From NCBI GenBank assembly GCA_963643465.1, contig CAVIJT010000005.1:129634-193633 (forward strand): a stretch of DNA of 64,000 bases, given 5' to 3'. Shown here in pieces: positions 1-7,920 of the stretch. Source of the stretch: CAG-411 sp963643465. Lineage in GTDB: Bacteria; Bacillota; Clostridia; Lachnospirales; Lachnospiraceae. The translations under genes and the position numbers were made by a program. The notes under the pieces were generated by a model. It had not been told where the DNA came from, ran no database searches, and saw only the letters and a program-made list of their open reading frames with translations. Positions within the stretch are counted from its first letter, which is position 1, and each line of letters starts with the position of its first letter.

Positions 1-1415
1 ATGGAGTGTTCAATCACACTGGAAGAGATTTCTTTGCATTTAAAGATTTGCAACAGAACAGAGAGCAGTCTAAATATCGGGATTGGTACTGTAATGTGAA
101 TTTTGGAGGCAATAATGAGTATAACGATGGATTTTCTTATGAAAATTGGGGCGGATATAACCTTTTAGTGAAATTGAATCAAAAAAATCCAGAAGTAAAA
201 GAGTATATCAGTGATGTCATTCGTTTTTGGGTAAGCGAATTTGATGTGGATGGTATTCGATTGGATGCAGCGGATGTGCTGGATTTTGATTTCATGAAGA
301 CACTTCGTGCAGTGGCAAATGAGGTGAAACCAGAATTTTGGCTTATGGGTGAGGTCATTCATGGGGATTATAATCGCTGGGTAAATGAAGGAACACTTCA
401 TTCTGTAACAAACTATCAACTTCATAAAGCATTGTATTCCGGTCACAATGATCACAATTATTTTGAGATTGCACATACGGTAAAACGTTTGTATGAACTG
501 GGTGGCAATCGTCCCGATGGATTAAAACTCTACAATTTTGTAGATAATCATGACGTGGAGCGAATTTATACGAAACTTTCCAACAAAGCACATTTTGCAC
601 CAGTGCATATTTTAATGTATACATTGCCTGGCGTACCTTCTTTGTATTATGGTTCAGAGTTCGGTATTGAGGGTAAGAAGGAACAATGGTCAGATGACTC
701 ACTACGTCCGGAATTACATTTGGAAGATTTCAAAGATGCAGTAGAAAAGAATCCATGTACAAAACTTCTTGCCGGACTAGGTAAGATACGTCATAAGATT
801 CCTGCCCTGTCTTATGGAGATTATCGGGAATTGCAGCTTATGAACCGTCAATATGCGTTTTCCAGAAGTTATAAAGGAACTTCGGTGGTAGTTGCAGTGA
901 ATAACGATGACAATGATTTTACCATGACACTTCCAGTAGAGAGTGAGGAAATGTATATTGGAGCGTTATCGGGGGAAAAGGTTCAGCCAAACAATCGTTG
1001 TATTACTGTGAAGGTAAAGGCAAATGGCGGAGACATTTGGGTTCCTGAAAAAGCATATGAGGCAGACAATACCGTTAGTGGTACGATAGATGTAGAACAA
1101 GTTGCAAAAGAGCAGCCAAAACCTGTGAAGAAGGAAACTCCTAAGCCAGAAGAAAAAGAAGTGGTAAAGGCAGAGGAAAAGAAAGTAGCAGTACAAAAAA
1201 CTGTGGTGGAGGAAAAGAAGAGTATAGCTCCAGAGAAAAAGGAGCAGCCACAAAAAAATAGTGAAGAGTTTGAGAGAGGACGAATTGCTGGATTGCAAGA
1301 GGCGATACTTGCCATTATGGAAAAGAATGGACCAGTCACAGACCAGATGCGAAAAGATGTTATGGATAATGTGTACCATGATTCTTTGGTAAATTGGGTG
1401 AAGAGTTTTCGATAA
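1..1415 (+). CDS. GH13 alpha-amylase family glycosidase, 5' truncated by window edge
   Basis: Hydrolyses or rearranges alpha-glucosidic bonds; probably a cytoplasmic cyclomaltodextrinase/neopullulanase-like or related maltodextrin enzyme (subfamily inferred). All conserved GH13 regions after the N-terminus are visible: VFNHTG (region I, from base 6), GIRLDAAD with the nucleophile Asp at 264-266, GEV with the acid/base Glu at 351-353, and VDNHD with the transition-state Asp at 552-554. The reading frame is open to base 1, so the start codon and N-terminal part lie outside the window. The (beta/alpha)8 core and a short beta domain end near base 1070. A Lys/Glu/Pro-rich linker of about 70 residues and a 50-residue predicted helical tail follow, which is unusual for the family. 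Confidence 0.9.
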   Translation, partial: GVFNHTGRDFFAFKDLQQNREQSKYRDWYCNVNFGGNNEYNDGFSYENWGGYNLLVKLNQKNPEVKEYISDVIRFWVSEFDVDGIRLDAADVLDFDFMKTLRAVANEVKPEFWLMGEVIHGDYNRWVNEGTLHSVTNYQLHKALYSGHNDHNYFEIAHTVKRLYELGGNRPDGLKLYNFVDNHDVERIYTKLSNKAHFAPVHILMYTLPGVPSLYYGSEFGIEGKKEQWSDDSLRPELHLEDFKDAVEKNPCTKLLAGLGKIRHKIPALSYGDYRELQLMNRQYAFSRSYKGTSVVVAVNNDDNDFTMTLPVESEEMYIGALSGEKVQPNNRCITVKVKANGGDIWVPEKAYEADNTVSGTIDVEQVAKEQPKPVKKETPKPEEKEVVKAEEKKVAVQKTVVEEKKSIAPEKKEQPQKNSEEFERGRIAGLQEAILAIMEKNGPVTDQMRKDVMDNVYHDSLVNWVKSFR

Positions 1416-1432
1416 AAACAAAAATGTTGGGA

Positions 1433-1456
1433 GTCGTTGTACGTAAGTACAGCGGC
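1433..1456 (+). terminator. possible terminator hairpin after the GH13 gene
   Basis: A 10-bp stem (GTCGTTGTAC with GTACAGCGGC, allowing G-U pairs) closes a GTAA tetraloop 17 bases after the stop codon. The following bases (TTCTGTTGCG) are only moderately T-rich, so termination efficiency is uncertain. Confidence 0.45.
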
Positions 1457-1529
1457 TTCTGTTGCGTAGAAAAAAATGCTATTATGTATGAAAAAGACAG
1501 CAATTATTTTAAGAGAACACAGTAAAATT

Positions 1530-1561
1530 ACGTTCAGAACATAAAAACGACGTTTGGAACA
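1530..1561 (+). promoter_or_regulatory. LytTR-type direct-repeat operator, copy 1
   Basis: Two direct repeats, TACGTTCAG (1529-1537) and GACGTTTGG (1549-1557), start 20 bp apart. They fit the general LytTR half-site pattern (W-M-M-GTT-N-R-K); the second deviates at its first base. The whole 32-bp block differs from 3619-3650 at only three positions. It lies 17 bp upstream of the -35 of the adjacent response regulator gene, the place expected of an activator site. Binding by the encoded LytTR protein is inferred. Confidence 0.7.
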
Positions 1562-1578
1562 GGAGGCGGTTACATCAC

Positions 1579-1607
1579 TTTACATGGATAAAATTGGATG
1601 TTAAAAT
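1579..1607 (+). promoter_or_regulatory. promoter of the LytTR/GHKL two-component genes
   Basis: TTTACA (1579-1584), 17-bp spacer, TAAAAT (1602-1607), giving a leader of about 55 nt before the GTG start at 1668. Confidence 0.55.
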
Positions 1608-1667
1608 AAGGTCGTTTGAAAACTGTTACGAAGAAAATGCACCCATAAAAGAAGGGAAGAATAGCTA

Positions 1668-2354
1668 GTGCTCATTGGAATATGTGAAGATAGAAAAGAA
1701 GACTGTATTTGGATTGAGAGAGTATGTACAGAAATTATAGAACCAATGGAAAAGAACTATGAGATTAGGACATTTTTTGATGGACAGGACGTGTTAGAAT
1801 GTCGGGACAAAATTGATCTTTTGTTTTTAGATATTGAAATGCCAAGAGTAGATGGAATTCAAGTAAAAGAGCAATTTCAAAAAGAGGGCAAGGATACCAT
1901 GATTTTGTATGTGACCATACACGATGAATTGATGAGGTCTGCATTTGGGATACATGTATATGGATTTATTCAAAAATGCAGGTTAAAACAACAAATGCAG
2001 CAAATACTCCCAGAGGCTTTGGAGGTTTTGCAAAACTTTTGTCTCATTGAAGGTAATGTGGATAGCAGAAATGTAGTATACATAAAAGCAGAGCATGTGT
2101 ATAGTAGAATTGTAATGGAAGATGGTAGTGAACGATTGCTTAGAACTTCTTTAGAAAAATTCGAAAAACAACTGACGCGTGTAGGATTTATTCGTACTCA
2201 TAAAAGTTATTTGGTAAATCCAATATGGATTCGCAAAATAGAAGGCAAAGAAGTGAAGATGGTGCAAGCAAATATTCCCATATCGGTTCGTTTAAGGGCT
2301 AAGGTAAAAAAGGAATATGAGGAATATTGTAAGATACATGCAGGATATTGTTAA
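1668..2354 (+). CDS. LytTR-family response regulator
   Basis: Cytoplasmic DNA-binding response regulator of the AgrA/LytR type, 228 aa. The receiver domain (about 1-120) has the acidic pair E7-D8 and the phospho-acceptor D55 in LLFLDIEMPRVDG. The LytTR DNA-binding domain (about 135-225) includes VVYIKAEHVYSRI and FIRTHKSYLVN, typical of the family. It starts at GTG with AGAAGGGAAG about 9 nt upstream; no better start is available. It is followed 46 nt later by a GHKL kinase gene, its expected partner. The operator-like repeats upstream of it and again upstream of the chemoreceptor-like gene at 3775 suggest that it controls both. Confidence 0.9.
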   Translation: MLIGICEDRKEDCIWIERVCTEIIEPMEKNYEIRTFFDGQDVLECRDKIDLLFLDIEMPRVDGIQVKEQFQKEGKDTMILYVTIHDELMRSAFGIHVYGFIQKCRLKQQMQQILPEALEVLQNFCLIEGNVDSRNVVYIKAEHVYSRIVMEDGSERLLRTSLEKFEKQLTRVGFIRTHKSYLVNPIWIRKIEGKEVKMVQANIPISVRLRAKVKKEYEEYCKIHAGYC

Positions 2355-2400
2355 AGACAATGTGAAAATTCGAAACAAATGAAAAAAAGGGGGAAACAGA

Positions 2401-3585
2401 ATGGAGAAAGAGCATGTTACATATGAGGCTTATTTGGCATCTATATATAAGTATGGAATGTGTACTTTGATTTTTGCCTGTATTTTGGCCGATTTGGTAT
2501 ATACTCTTATGAAAATTTTAGGATATTATCCTTCGGTTTCATGGGTAGGATTGATTGCCTTTGATTGTATGGATATGTTCTTTTCTATATTATCTTTTTT
2601 TCTGGTGCGAAAATCTATTAAAAATGGAAGAATTATGGAGAAACAGCTTAAGGCAGGAAAGCTGTTTTCTTTTATTGTTTTATTGATACAGTGGAATTTC
2701 ATTTTGTATTTGATTCCATCCCGTGTTTTTTGGGCGATGTTAGCATTCTTTTGTATCCTAATTTGTTTTTTTCTTGATATTCGTTTGTTGGTCATCTTTG
2801 GGGCATCTTGTATTGTGTCCCTTTTTGTGGCATGGAAAATAGTAGGGAGTTCCATATATCCGGTTAGTAGTTCTATGACCGCAGACTGGATTTGTTGTAT
2901 CGTTATTTTATGTTTGTCAGTGATTGGAATTATGGCATTTGTCTTTTTTATGACCCATTTGCAGTGGGTGTATAAACAGGATGACAGACAAACTCATTGG
3001 CAAAAGAAATATTATCATCGTATGTTGGAACAAGAGGAAGGAATGCGCCGACTTCGTCATGATATGAAGAAACATTTTTATGCCATAGATGCACTTGTAG
3101 CTGCTAGTGAGTATGAAAAATTACAAAAATATACAGCGGATTTGATTGTTAAGGTGCAGGAGTTTAGCGGGCTTCGTACTGGAAATTATATGGCAGACAG
3201 CTTTTTGGATGCAGCAGTGGAGGAATTGAGAGAACAGGGGGAGATACATGTAGAATTGGTAGGAACGTTTCCGCAAAAGATGAACATAACGGACATGGAT
3301 TTTTGCATTATTTTTGCCAATGCAGTGGAAAATGCAAAAGAGGCGTTGAAACAGGTAGAAGGCGAGAGGTGTTTGAGTCTTAGAATTAAAAATTATAGAG
3401 AAAGACTATATATTACCATTAGTAACACTACAAATGGAATTATTAGGGAGGTAAACCGCTCTACTAAATCAGGAAAACTACATGGATATGGAATTGGGAA
3501 TATGCGATTGGTAGCAGAAAAATATGGAGGAAGTGTAAAATTTACACAAGGAGAACGTGAATTTAAGGTAGAAATATGTATTTAA
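2401..3585 (+). CDS. GHKL-type sensor histidine kinase with 6-TM sensor
   Basis: Membrane histidine kinase of the AgrC-like/GHKL group, 394 aa, presumed to phosphorylate the LytTR regulator encoded just upstream. Residues 1-190 form about six hydrophobic segments. The phospho-acceptor is H220 in RRLRHDMKKH. The ATPase domain (about 285-394) has an N box (IIFANAVENAKEAL) and a G box (GYGIGNMRLVAEKYGG). A GGGGG ribosome site precedes the ATG. The first 190 residues align without gaps, at about 45% identity by hand count, with the N-terminus of the methyl-accepting protein encoded from 3775, so the two share a sensor but differ in output. Confidence 0.88.
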   Translation: MEKEHVTYEAYLASIYKYGMCTLIFACILADLVYTLMKILGYYPSVSWVGLIAFDCMDMFFSILSFFLVRKSIKNGRIMEKQLKAGKLFSFIVLLIQWNFILYLIPSRVFWAMLAFFCILICFFLDIRLLVIFGASCIVSLFVAWKIVGSSIYPVSSSMTADWICCIVILCLSVIGIMAFVFFMTHLQWVYKQDDRQTHWQKKYYHRMLEQEEGMRRLRHDMKKHFYAIDALVAASEYEKLQKYTADLIVKVQEFSGLRTGNYMADSFLDAAVEELREQGEIHVELVGTFPQKMNITDMDFCIIFANAVENAKEALKQVEGERCLSLRIKNYRERLYITISNTTNGIIREVNRSTKSGKLHGYGIGNMRLVAEKYGGSVKFTQGEREFKVEICI

Positions 3586-3618
3586 CTATGAAAATTAATC
3601 TTAAAAATCAGAAAGCAA

Positions 3619-3650
3619 ACGTTCGGAACAAAAAATCGACGTTTGGAACA
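3619..3650 (+). promoter_or_regulatory. LytTR-type direct-repeat operator, copy 2
   Basis: AACGTTCGG (3618-3626) and GACGTTTGG (3638-3646), starts 20 bp apart. The 32-bp block matches 1530-1561 at 29 of 32 positions. It ends 6 bp before the -35 of the next promoter, whereas copy 1 is 17 bp away: a shift of one helical turn, so both sites face the same side of polymerase. Confidence 0.75.
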
Positions 3651-3656
3651 TAAGAA

Positions 3657-3686
3657 TTGAACTGTTAGAATTTGGAAATGTATAAT
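3657..3686 (+). promoter_or_regulatory. promoter upstream of the MCP-like gene
   Basis: TTGAAC (3657-3662), 18-bp spacer, TATAAT (3681-3686). The predicted start near 3693 lies just before a terminator-like hairpin at 3699-3724 and 82 nt before the coding start. Confidence 0.65.
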
Positions 3687-3698
3687 AAAGATAGGCCG

Positions 3699-3724
3699 GA
3701 GTTCCGCTTGCGGAACTCTTTTTT
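3699..3724 (+). terminator. intrinsic terminator or attenuator in the MCP leader
   Basis: A perfect 8-bp stem GAGTTCCG/CGGAACTC with a CTTG loop is followed by TTTTTT. It can end transcripts from the kinase gene. It also sits directly downstream of the predicted promoter at 3657-3686, so transcripts from that promoter must read through it to reach the MCP gene. Confidence 0.8.
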
Positions 3725-3774
3725 ACTCTATAGAAAAAGCGAGTGCTTGTATGATTGATAAAGGGGGACTTATT

Positions 3775-5307
3775 ATGGAGAAAAAGAAAACTGCGTTTGA
3801 AGTATATCAGTCAGTAGTATTTAAGTGGGGAATTATTACGCTTGTCTGTGCTTGTATGTGTGCGGCAATCCTTTATACTATGCTTAAAATTATGGGATTG
3901 TTTCCTGCTGTATCGTGGAGCGCACTGATTGTATTTGATATTATGGACGTAGCTTTTTTGGTTGGTGGTTTTTGGTTAGTAAATACATCATTTGAAGGCG
4001 GGTATCTGAAAGAGGGCAGATTACGGATTGGAAAAATGTTTGCGTTTTTGGTGTTATTGATACAGTGGAATTATATTCTCTATATGGTGCCATCAAAAAC
4101 TTTTTGGGGCTTTTTGTTTTTCTTTGTTATTTTAATGGGATTCTTTTTGGATATTAAGCTGGCAGTTGGCTTTTGTTGTTTAAGTATTTTGTCTTTGCTT
4201 ATATCTTGGTTTATTTGTGGCAACAATATGCCTGCAAGAAATAGTATGTTCATCACGGATATTATTAACTGCATTACTGCATTGTTACTATCAACTGTGG
4301 GAATGGGAATGTTTCTTTTCTTTATGACAAACTTTTTAGTAAATGCAAAGAAAGATGAATTGGAAGAGAACAATCATCGAGTGCAGGGAATACTAGATAA
4401 GGTAACAACTATGGCAGAACGTTTGGGCGATGCTAGTGATAAATTGCTTTCTTCCTCTCAAAGTGAGAGTGAATCTACAGAAAAACTATCTGCAATTACA
4501 CAAAATTTATTGCAGAGTAGTGGGGATATGTTAGAGAAAAGTGTAGAGAGCAGACAAAATCTTTCGGATTTGGCTTCCAGTAACAAAGAAATGGTAGGGA
4601 AAATGGCAGAAGTAAATGAACTTTCTACAAATTTGCTGGATATTTCAGAAAGCAATGAAAAGGCACTAGGTGAGCTGATTGTTATTAGTGAAGACGTGGA
4701 GAAGTCTACAAAGGATACTCTTGCAGTAACTGCACAGTTAGACCAGGAAATGGGACAGATTGGTAGAACACTGGAGATTATCAACGACATTGCGGCATCC
4801 ACCAATTTGTTAGCATTGAACGCATCCATTGAGGCGGCTAGGGCAGGCGAGGCAGGAAGAGGCTTTGCAGTAGTGGCGCAAGAGGTAGGTAATTTGGCAG
4901 AAAACACGAAAGAATCCTTAAATGAAGTAAACGCAGTTATTGCCAGAGTACAACAAGAAACTGCAACAGCAGCTAGGTATATGAACGAAAGCGCTCAGAA
5001 GATGCGTAATCAAAATGTTCGTATGTTTGAGACGGTAAATGGTGTAAAAAATATGCTTTCACTATTGAAGAAATCTGTAGAAACCATTGCTCAGGTGGAT
5101 CAAATTCAGAGTGGGCAAAATCAAGTGATAGAGAAAACCATTTTAGTAAGTCAGGATATAGCAGATAGAATTGATCAGGAAAATCAAGAATTTTCTAATA
5201 TTGATCAAATGATACAAGGAAATAATCGGGAGATTATGGTGCTGTCTGAACAGGTGGATTGTATTAATCAGATGGTTTTGGAATTGGAAGAGTTATTAGA
5301 AAAATAG
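3775..5307 (+). CDS. methyl-accepting chemotaxis-type protein with the kinase's 6-TM sensor
   Basis: Membrane signalling protein of 510 aa. Residues 1-190 are the same six-segment module found in the adjacent histidine kinase (for example VLLIQWNYILYMVPS and FFLDIKL). A long coiled coil with the MCP signalling domain follows; its hairpin tip reads IAASTNLLALNASIEAARAGEAGRGFAVVA-type sequence near residue 350, the CheA/CheW contact. No HAMP or extracellular ligand domain is apparent, so sensing probably occurs in the membrane. The start was moved from the upstream in-frame ATG at 3751 to 3775, because AAAGGGGGA lies 7 nt before it and MEKKK mirrors the kinase MEKEH. Signal and partner CheA are not in the window. 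Confidence 0.88.
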   Translation: MEKKKTAFEVYQSVVFKWGIITLVCACMCAAILYTMLKIMGLFPAVSWSALIVFDIMDVAFLVGGFWLVNTSFEGGYLKEGRLRIGKMFAFLVLLIQWNYILYMVPSKTFWGFLFFFVILMGFFLDIKLAVGFCCLSILSLLISWFICGNNMPARNSMFITDIINCITALLLSTVGMGMFLFFMTNFLVNAKKDELEENNHRVQGILDKVTTMAERLGDASDKLLSSSQSESESTEKLSAITQNLLQSSGDMLEKSVESRQNLSDLASSNKEMVGKMAEVNELSTNLLDISESNEKALGELIVISEDVEKSTKDTLAVTAQLDQEMGQIGRTLEIINDIAASTNLLALNASIEAARAGEAGRGFAVVAQEVGNLAENTKESLNEVNAVIARVQQETATAARYMNESAQKMRNQNVRMFETVNGVKNMLSLLKKSVETIAQVDQIQSGQNQVIEKTILVSQDIADRIDQENQEFSNIDQMIQGNNREIMVLSEQVDCINQMVLELEELLEK

Positions 5308-5414
5308 ACAGCTCAAACTTGGCACACAGATATTGTATCTTGTGCAAGTATATATAAGGCTTTTAAACTTATATATATTTATGAATCCATATAACTTCTC
5401 GTCAGTCTTACTTG

Positions 5415-5460
5415 GAGCAGGATGTCAAAGATGATATTTTTTGACACCCTGCTCTTTTTT
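5415..5460 (+). terminator. intrinsic terminator after the MCP-like gene
   Basis: A 15-bp stem with one mismatch (GAGCAGGATGTCAAA with TTTGACACCCTGCTC) is followed by TTTTTT. A second AT-rich hairpin without a U-tract (TATATATAAG/CTTATATATA) lies at 5349-5377. The rest of 5308-5526 shows nothing else. Confidence 0.85.
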
Positions 5461-5526
5461 CTAGCAATTCAAGAAAGATTAGGATATACTTACAAAGAAG
5501 AAACATATAAATGGAGGAGTTTATTT

Positions 5527-6147
5527 ATGAAAAATAATGTAATGGCAATGACAACGATACCAATAGACGGAACATTATTGGTTCACAGTTTGGTAAGTGT
5601 ATTGTTAGTAATGGCAGCAGCGGTGGCACTTGGATTTTTCTTTTCCTATATTCGCAAATTTGCGGCAACACATAATCCTTTGGGAGCAAATTTAATTAAT
5701 TATGTAACTTTTATTGGAGTGGTACATCATGAACTTTCTCATGCGTTGCTGGCATTTTTGACAGGAGCGAAAGTAACCGAAGTAAAATTGTTTCGTATCA
5801 ACCATAAAGATGGGCGTTTGGGATATGTTTCTTATGCTCCGAGAGGTAACTTTATTATGATGAGTATACAGAAAGTGTTTGCTTCTGTGGCTCCTATTTT
5901 AATGGGATTTGTAACTTGTGGTTTCCTGTATATGTATGTACTTCCAATGGCAGAAGCTAGTATTTGGGGGATTTGTCTATTTTACTATGTATTTTTGTCC
6001 ATTATCTTACATATGTCTCTTAGTAAGCAGGACATTCAGGTAATGAAGGGCGGAATTATTGTAGTGATTCTGTTGTTTACTATTGTATTTTATATTCTTG
6101 AATGGGATTTTGTGGCGCAGATGCAAAAGACTATTGGTGCAATTTAG
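5527..6147 (+). CDS. putative membrane zinc metallopeptidase (M50-like)
   Basis: Integral membrane protein of 206 aa with a HExxH zinc-binding motif (VVHHELSHALLAFLTGAKV, about residues 68-86) at the edge of a hydrophobic helix, as in site-2-protease-like and M50B-like peptidases. About five hydrophobic segments are visible. The third metal ligand is not obvious, so activity is inferred from the motif. The ATG at 5527 was chosen because TGGAGGAG lies 8 nt upstream; the longer in-frame start at 5422 falls inside the terminator stem. It stands alone between two terminators, so no pathway can be assigned. Confidence 0.7.
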   Translation: MKNNVMAMTTIPIDGTLLVHSLVSVLLVMAAAVALGFFFSYIRKFAATHNPLGANLINYVTFIGVVHHELSHALLAFLTGAKVTEVKLFRINHKDGRLGYVSYAPRGNFIMMSIQKVFASVAPILMGFVTCGFLYMYVLPMAEASIWGICLFYYVFLSIILHMSLSKQDIQVMKGGIIVVILLFTIVFYILEWDFVAQMQKTIGAI

Positions 6148-6161
6148 TAGTTTATATTTCG

Positions 6162-6203
6162 AAGTTCAATACTGAAAAAGATGTTCGGTATTGAACTTTT
6201 TTT
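6162..6203 (+). terminator. intrinsic terminator after the metallopeptidase gene
   Basis: A 14-bp stem (AAGTTCAATACTGA with TCGGTATTGAACTT) is followed by a run of T. Its right arm also supplies the -35 of the next promoter. Confidence 0.85.
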
Positions 6204-6218
6204 CTTTTGTGCTATACT
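6191..6218 (+). promoter_or_regulatory. promoter of the XRE-aminotransferase gene
   Basis: TTGAAC (6191-6196), 16-bp spacer, TATACT (6213-6218). The -35 overlaps the terminator of the upstream gene. Confidence 0.6.
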
Positions 6219-6238
6219 GAAAGAAAAAATAGATGTTT

Positions 6239-6272
6239 AAAATTGAACTTTAATGAAAGAAAATTGAACTTT
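6239..6272 (+). promoter_or_regulatory. direct-repeat candidate operator before the XRE-aminotransferase gene
   Basis: AAAATTGAACTTT occurs at 6239-6251 and again at 6260-6272, exactly 21 bp apart (two helical turns), between the -10 and the start codon. The core TTGAACTTT also occurs at 6191. Repeats in this position suggest autoregulation by the XRE domain of the gene product; this is inferred. Confidence 0.5.
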
Positions 6273-6285
6273 TGGAGGTGAGGAG

Positions 6286-7803
6286 ATGGCAAATACATTT
6301 GCGGAACGGTTAAAACAGGCGATGAAAGAAAAGGGGATTCGGCAAGTGGATTTGATTCATGCAGCAGAAGAACGTGGCATAAAACTAGGAAAGAGTCATG
6401 TAAGTCAGTATGTGAACGGAAAGACAGTTCCGCGAGCGGAGATGCTGCTTTTTCTGGCAGAAACATTGGGCGTAGAAGAAACATGGCTTGGAGGACAGAA
6501 GGAGCAGGATGCGGGAGAATATAAAGCAACGGAACCTGTCTCAAAACAGGGAGAGAGCAGTTTGGAAAGTTTAGGAGGAAAAGCGATGCGTGAATTTAAA
6601 AAATCTACAAAATTAGACCATGTACTATATGATGTGAGAGGACCTGTGGTAGATGAAGCTGCAAGAATGGAAGAAGCAGGAACACAGATTTTAAAATTGA
6701 ACATTGGAAATCCGGCACCTTTTGGTTTCCGTACTCCAGATGAAGTGATTTATGATATGCGCCAGCAACTTACAGAATGTGAGGGATATTCTGCATCCAA
6801 AGGCTTATTTTCCGCAAGAAAAGCCATTATGCAGTATGCACAGATTAAACATATTCCCAATGTGGAAATTGGAGATATTTATACAGGAAATGGTGTCAGT
6901 GAGTTGATTAACTTATGTATGTCAGCATTGTTGGATGATGGAGATGAGATTTTGATTCCGGCACCAGATTATCCATTATGGACGGCATGTGCTACTTTGG
7001 CAGGTGGAAAAGCGGTACATTATCTTTGTGATGAACAGGCAGAATGGTATCCGGATATGAATGATATTCGAAAGAAAGTAACGGATAGAACAAAAGCCAT
7101 TGTGATTATCAATCCAAATAATCCAACAGGAGCGTTGTATCCAAAAGAAGTATTGCAGGAAATTGTGAATATTGCAAGAGAGCATCAGTTGATGATTTTC
7201 TCAGATGAAATTTATGATCGTTTGGTTATGGATGGAGAAGAGCATATCTCCATTGCTTCCATGGCACCGGATTTGTTCTGTGTGACTTTTAGCGGATTGT
7301 CAAAATCCCATATGATTGCTGGTTATCGAATCGGTTGGATGATTTTAAGTGGTAATAAGGCAATTGCAAAGGATTATATTCAAGGGCTTGATATGCTTTC
7401 TAATATGAGACTTTGTTCTAATGTACCAGCACAATCCATTGTACAGACTGCATTGTGGGGACATCAAAGTGTGGAAGGTTATGTGGTTCCAGGAGGGCGA
7501 ATTTATGAGCAGCGTGAATTTGTGTATAACGCACTGAAAGACATACCGGGAATTAGTGTAGTAAAACCAAAGGCTACATTTTATATGTTTCCAAAATTGG
7601 ATACGAAAAAGTTCAATATAACCAATGACGAAAAATTTGCTTTGGATTTGCTTCATGAAAAGAAAATTCTTCTTACACATGGAGGTGGATTTAACTGGGC
7701 AGAACCAGATCATTTCCGTGTAGTATATTTGCCAAGAATTGAAGTGCTTGGTGAGGCAGTGGAGAAAATCGGAGATTTCCTTAGTACCTATCGTCAGTGT
7801 TAA
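6286..7803 (+). CDS. XRE-family HTH domain fused to AlaA-like alanine aminotransferase
   Basis: 505 aa. Residues 1-70 are a Cro/C1-type helix-turn-helix (ERLKQAMKEKGIRQVDLI...SHVSQYVNGKTVPRAEML). From about 100 onward it is a full PLP class I/II aminotransferase very similar to E. coli AlaA (LKLNIGNPAPFGF, NGVSELI, PAPDYPLWTA, INPNNPTGA, SDEIYDR). The PLP lysine is K340 in FSGLSKSHMIAGYRIGW. AlaA interconverts pyruvate plus glutamate and alanine plus 2-oxoglutarate. The architecture resembles MocR regulators in concept, but those use a GntR winged helix. The ribosome site TGGAGGTGAGG precedes the ATG. It may act as an enzyme, a PLP- or amino-acid-responsive repressor, or both. Confidence 0.92.
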   Translation: MANTFAERLKQAMKEKGIRQVDLIHAAEERGIKLGKSHVSQYVNGKTVPRAEMLLFLAETLGVEETWLGGQKEQDAGEYKATEPVSKQGESSLESLGGKAMREFKKSTKLDHVLYDVRGPVVDEAARMEEAGTQILKLNIGNPAPFGFRTPDEVIYDMRQQLTECEGYSASKGLFSARKAIMQYAQIKHIPNVEIGDIYTGNGVSELINLCMSALLDDGDEILIPAPDYPLWTACATLAGGKAVHYLCDEQAEWYPDMNDIRKKVTDRTKAIVIINPNNPTGALYPKEVLQEIVNIAREHQLMIFSDEIYDRLVMDGEEHISIASMAPDLFCVTFSGLSKSHMIAGYRIGWMILSGNKAIAKDYIQGLDMLSNMRLCSNVPAQSIVQTALWGHQSVEGYVVPGGRIYEQREFVYNALKDIPGISVVKPKATFYMFPKLDTKKFNITNDEKFALDLLHEKKILLTHGGGFNWAEPDHFRVVYLPRIEVLGEAVEKIGDFLSTYRQC

Positions 7804-7920
7804 GAGAGCGAAGGGGTTAGACATGTGGTGTCTAGCGCAGAAAATACAGTGTTTCTCGCTTTGTGTCGTGTTCGTTTTAAAATAGAAAAGTTATGATAGT
7901 TTCGAAAGGAGGAACCATCA

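Noticed and set aside
966..1421. Minus-strand frames opposite the GH13 tail
   Set aside because: They are mirror frames of the Lys/Glu-rich linker (giving Phe/Leu/Ser-rich peptides), without ribosome sites.
5422..5526. N-terminal extension of the metallopeptidase from an ATG at 5422
   Set aside because: The codons lie within the terminator stem and U-tract; the ATG at 5527 has a good ribosome site.
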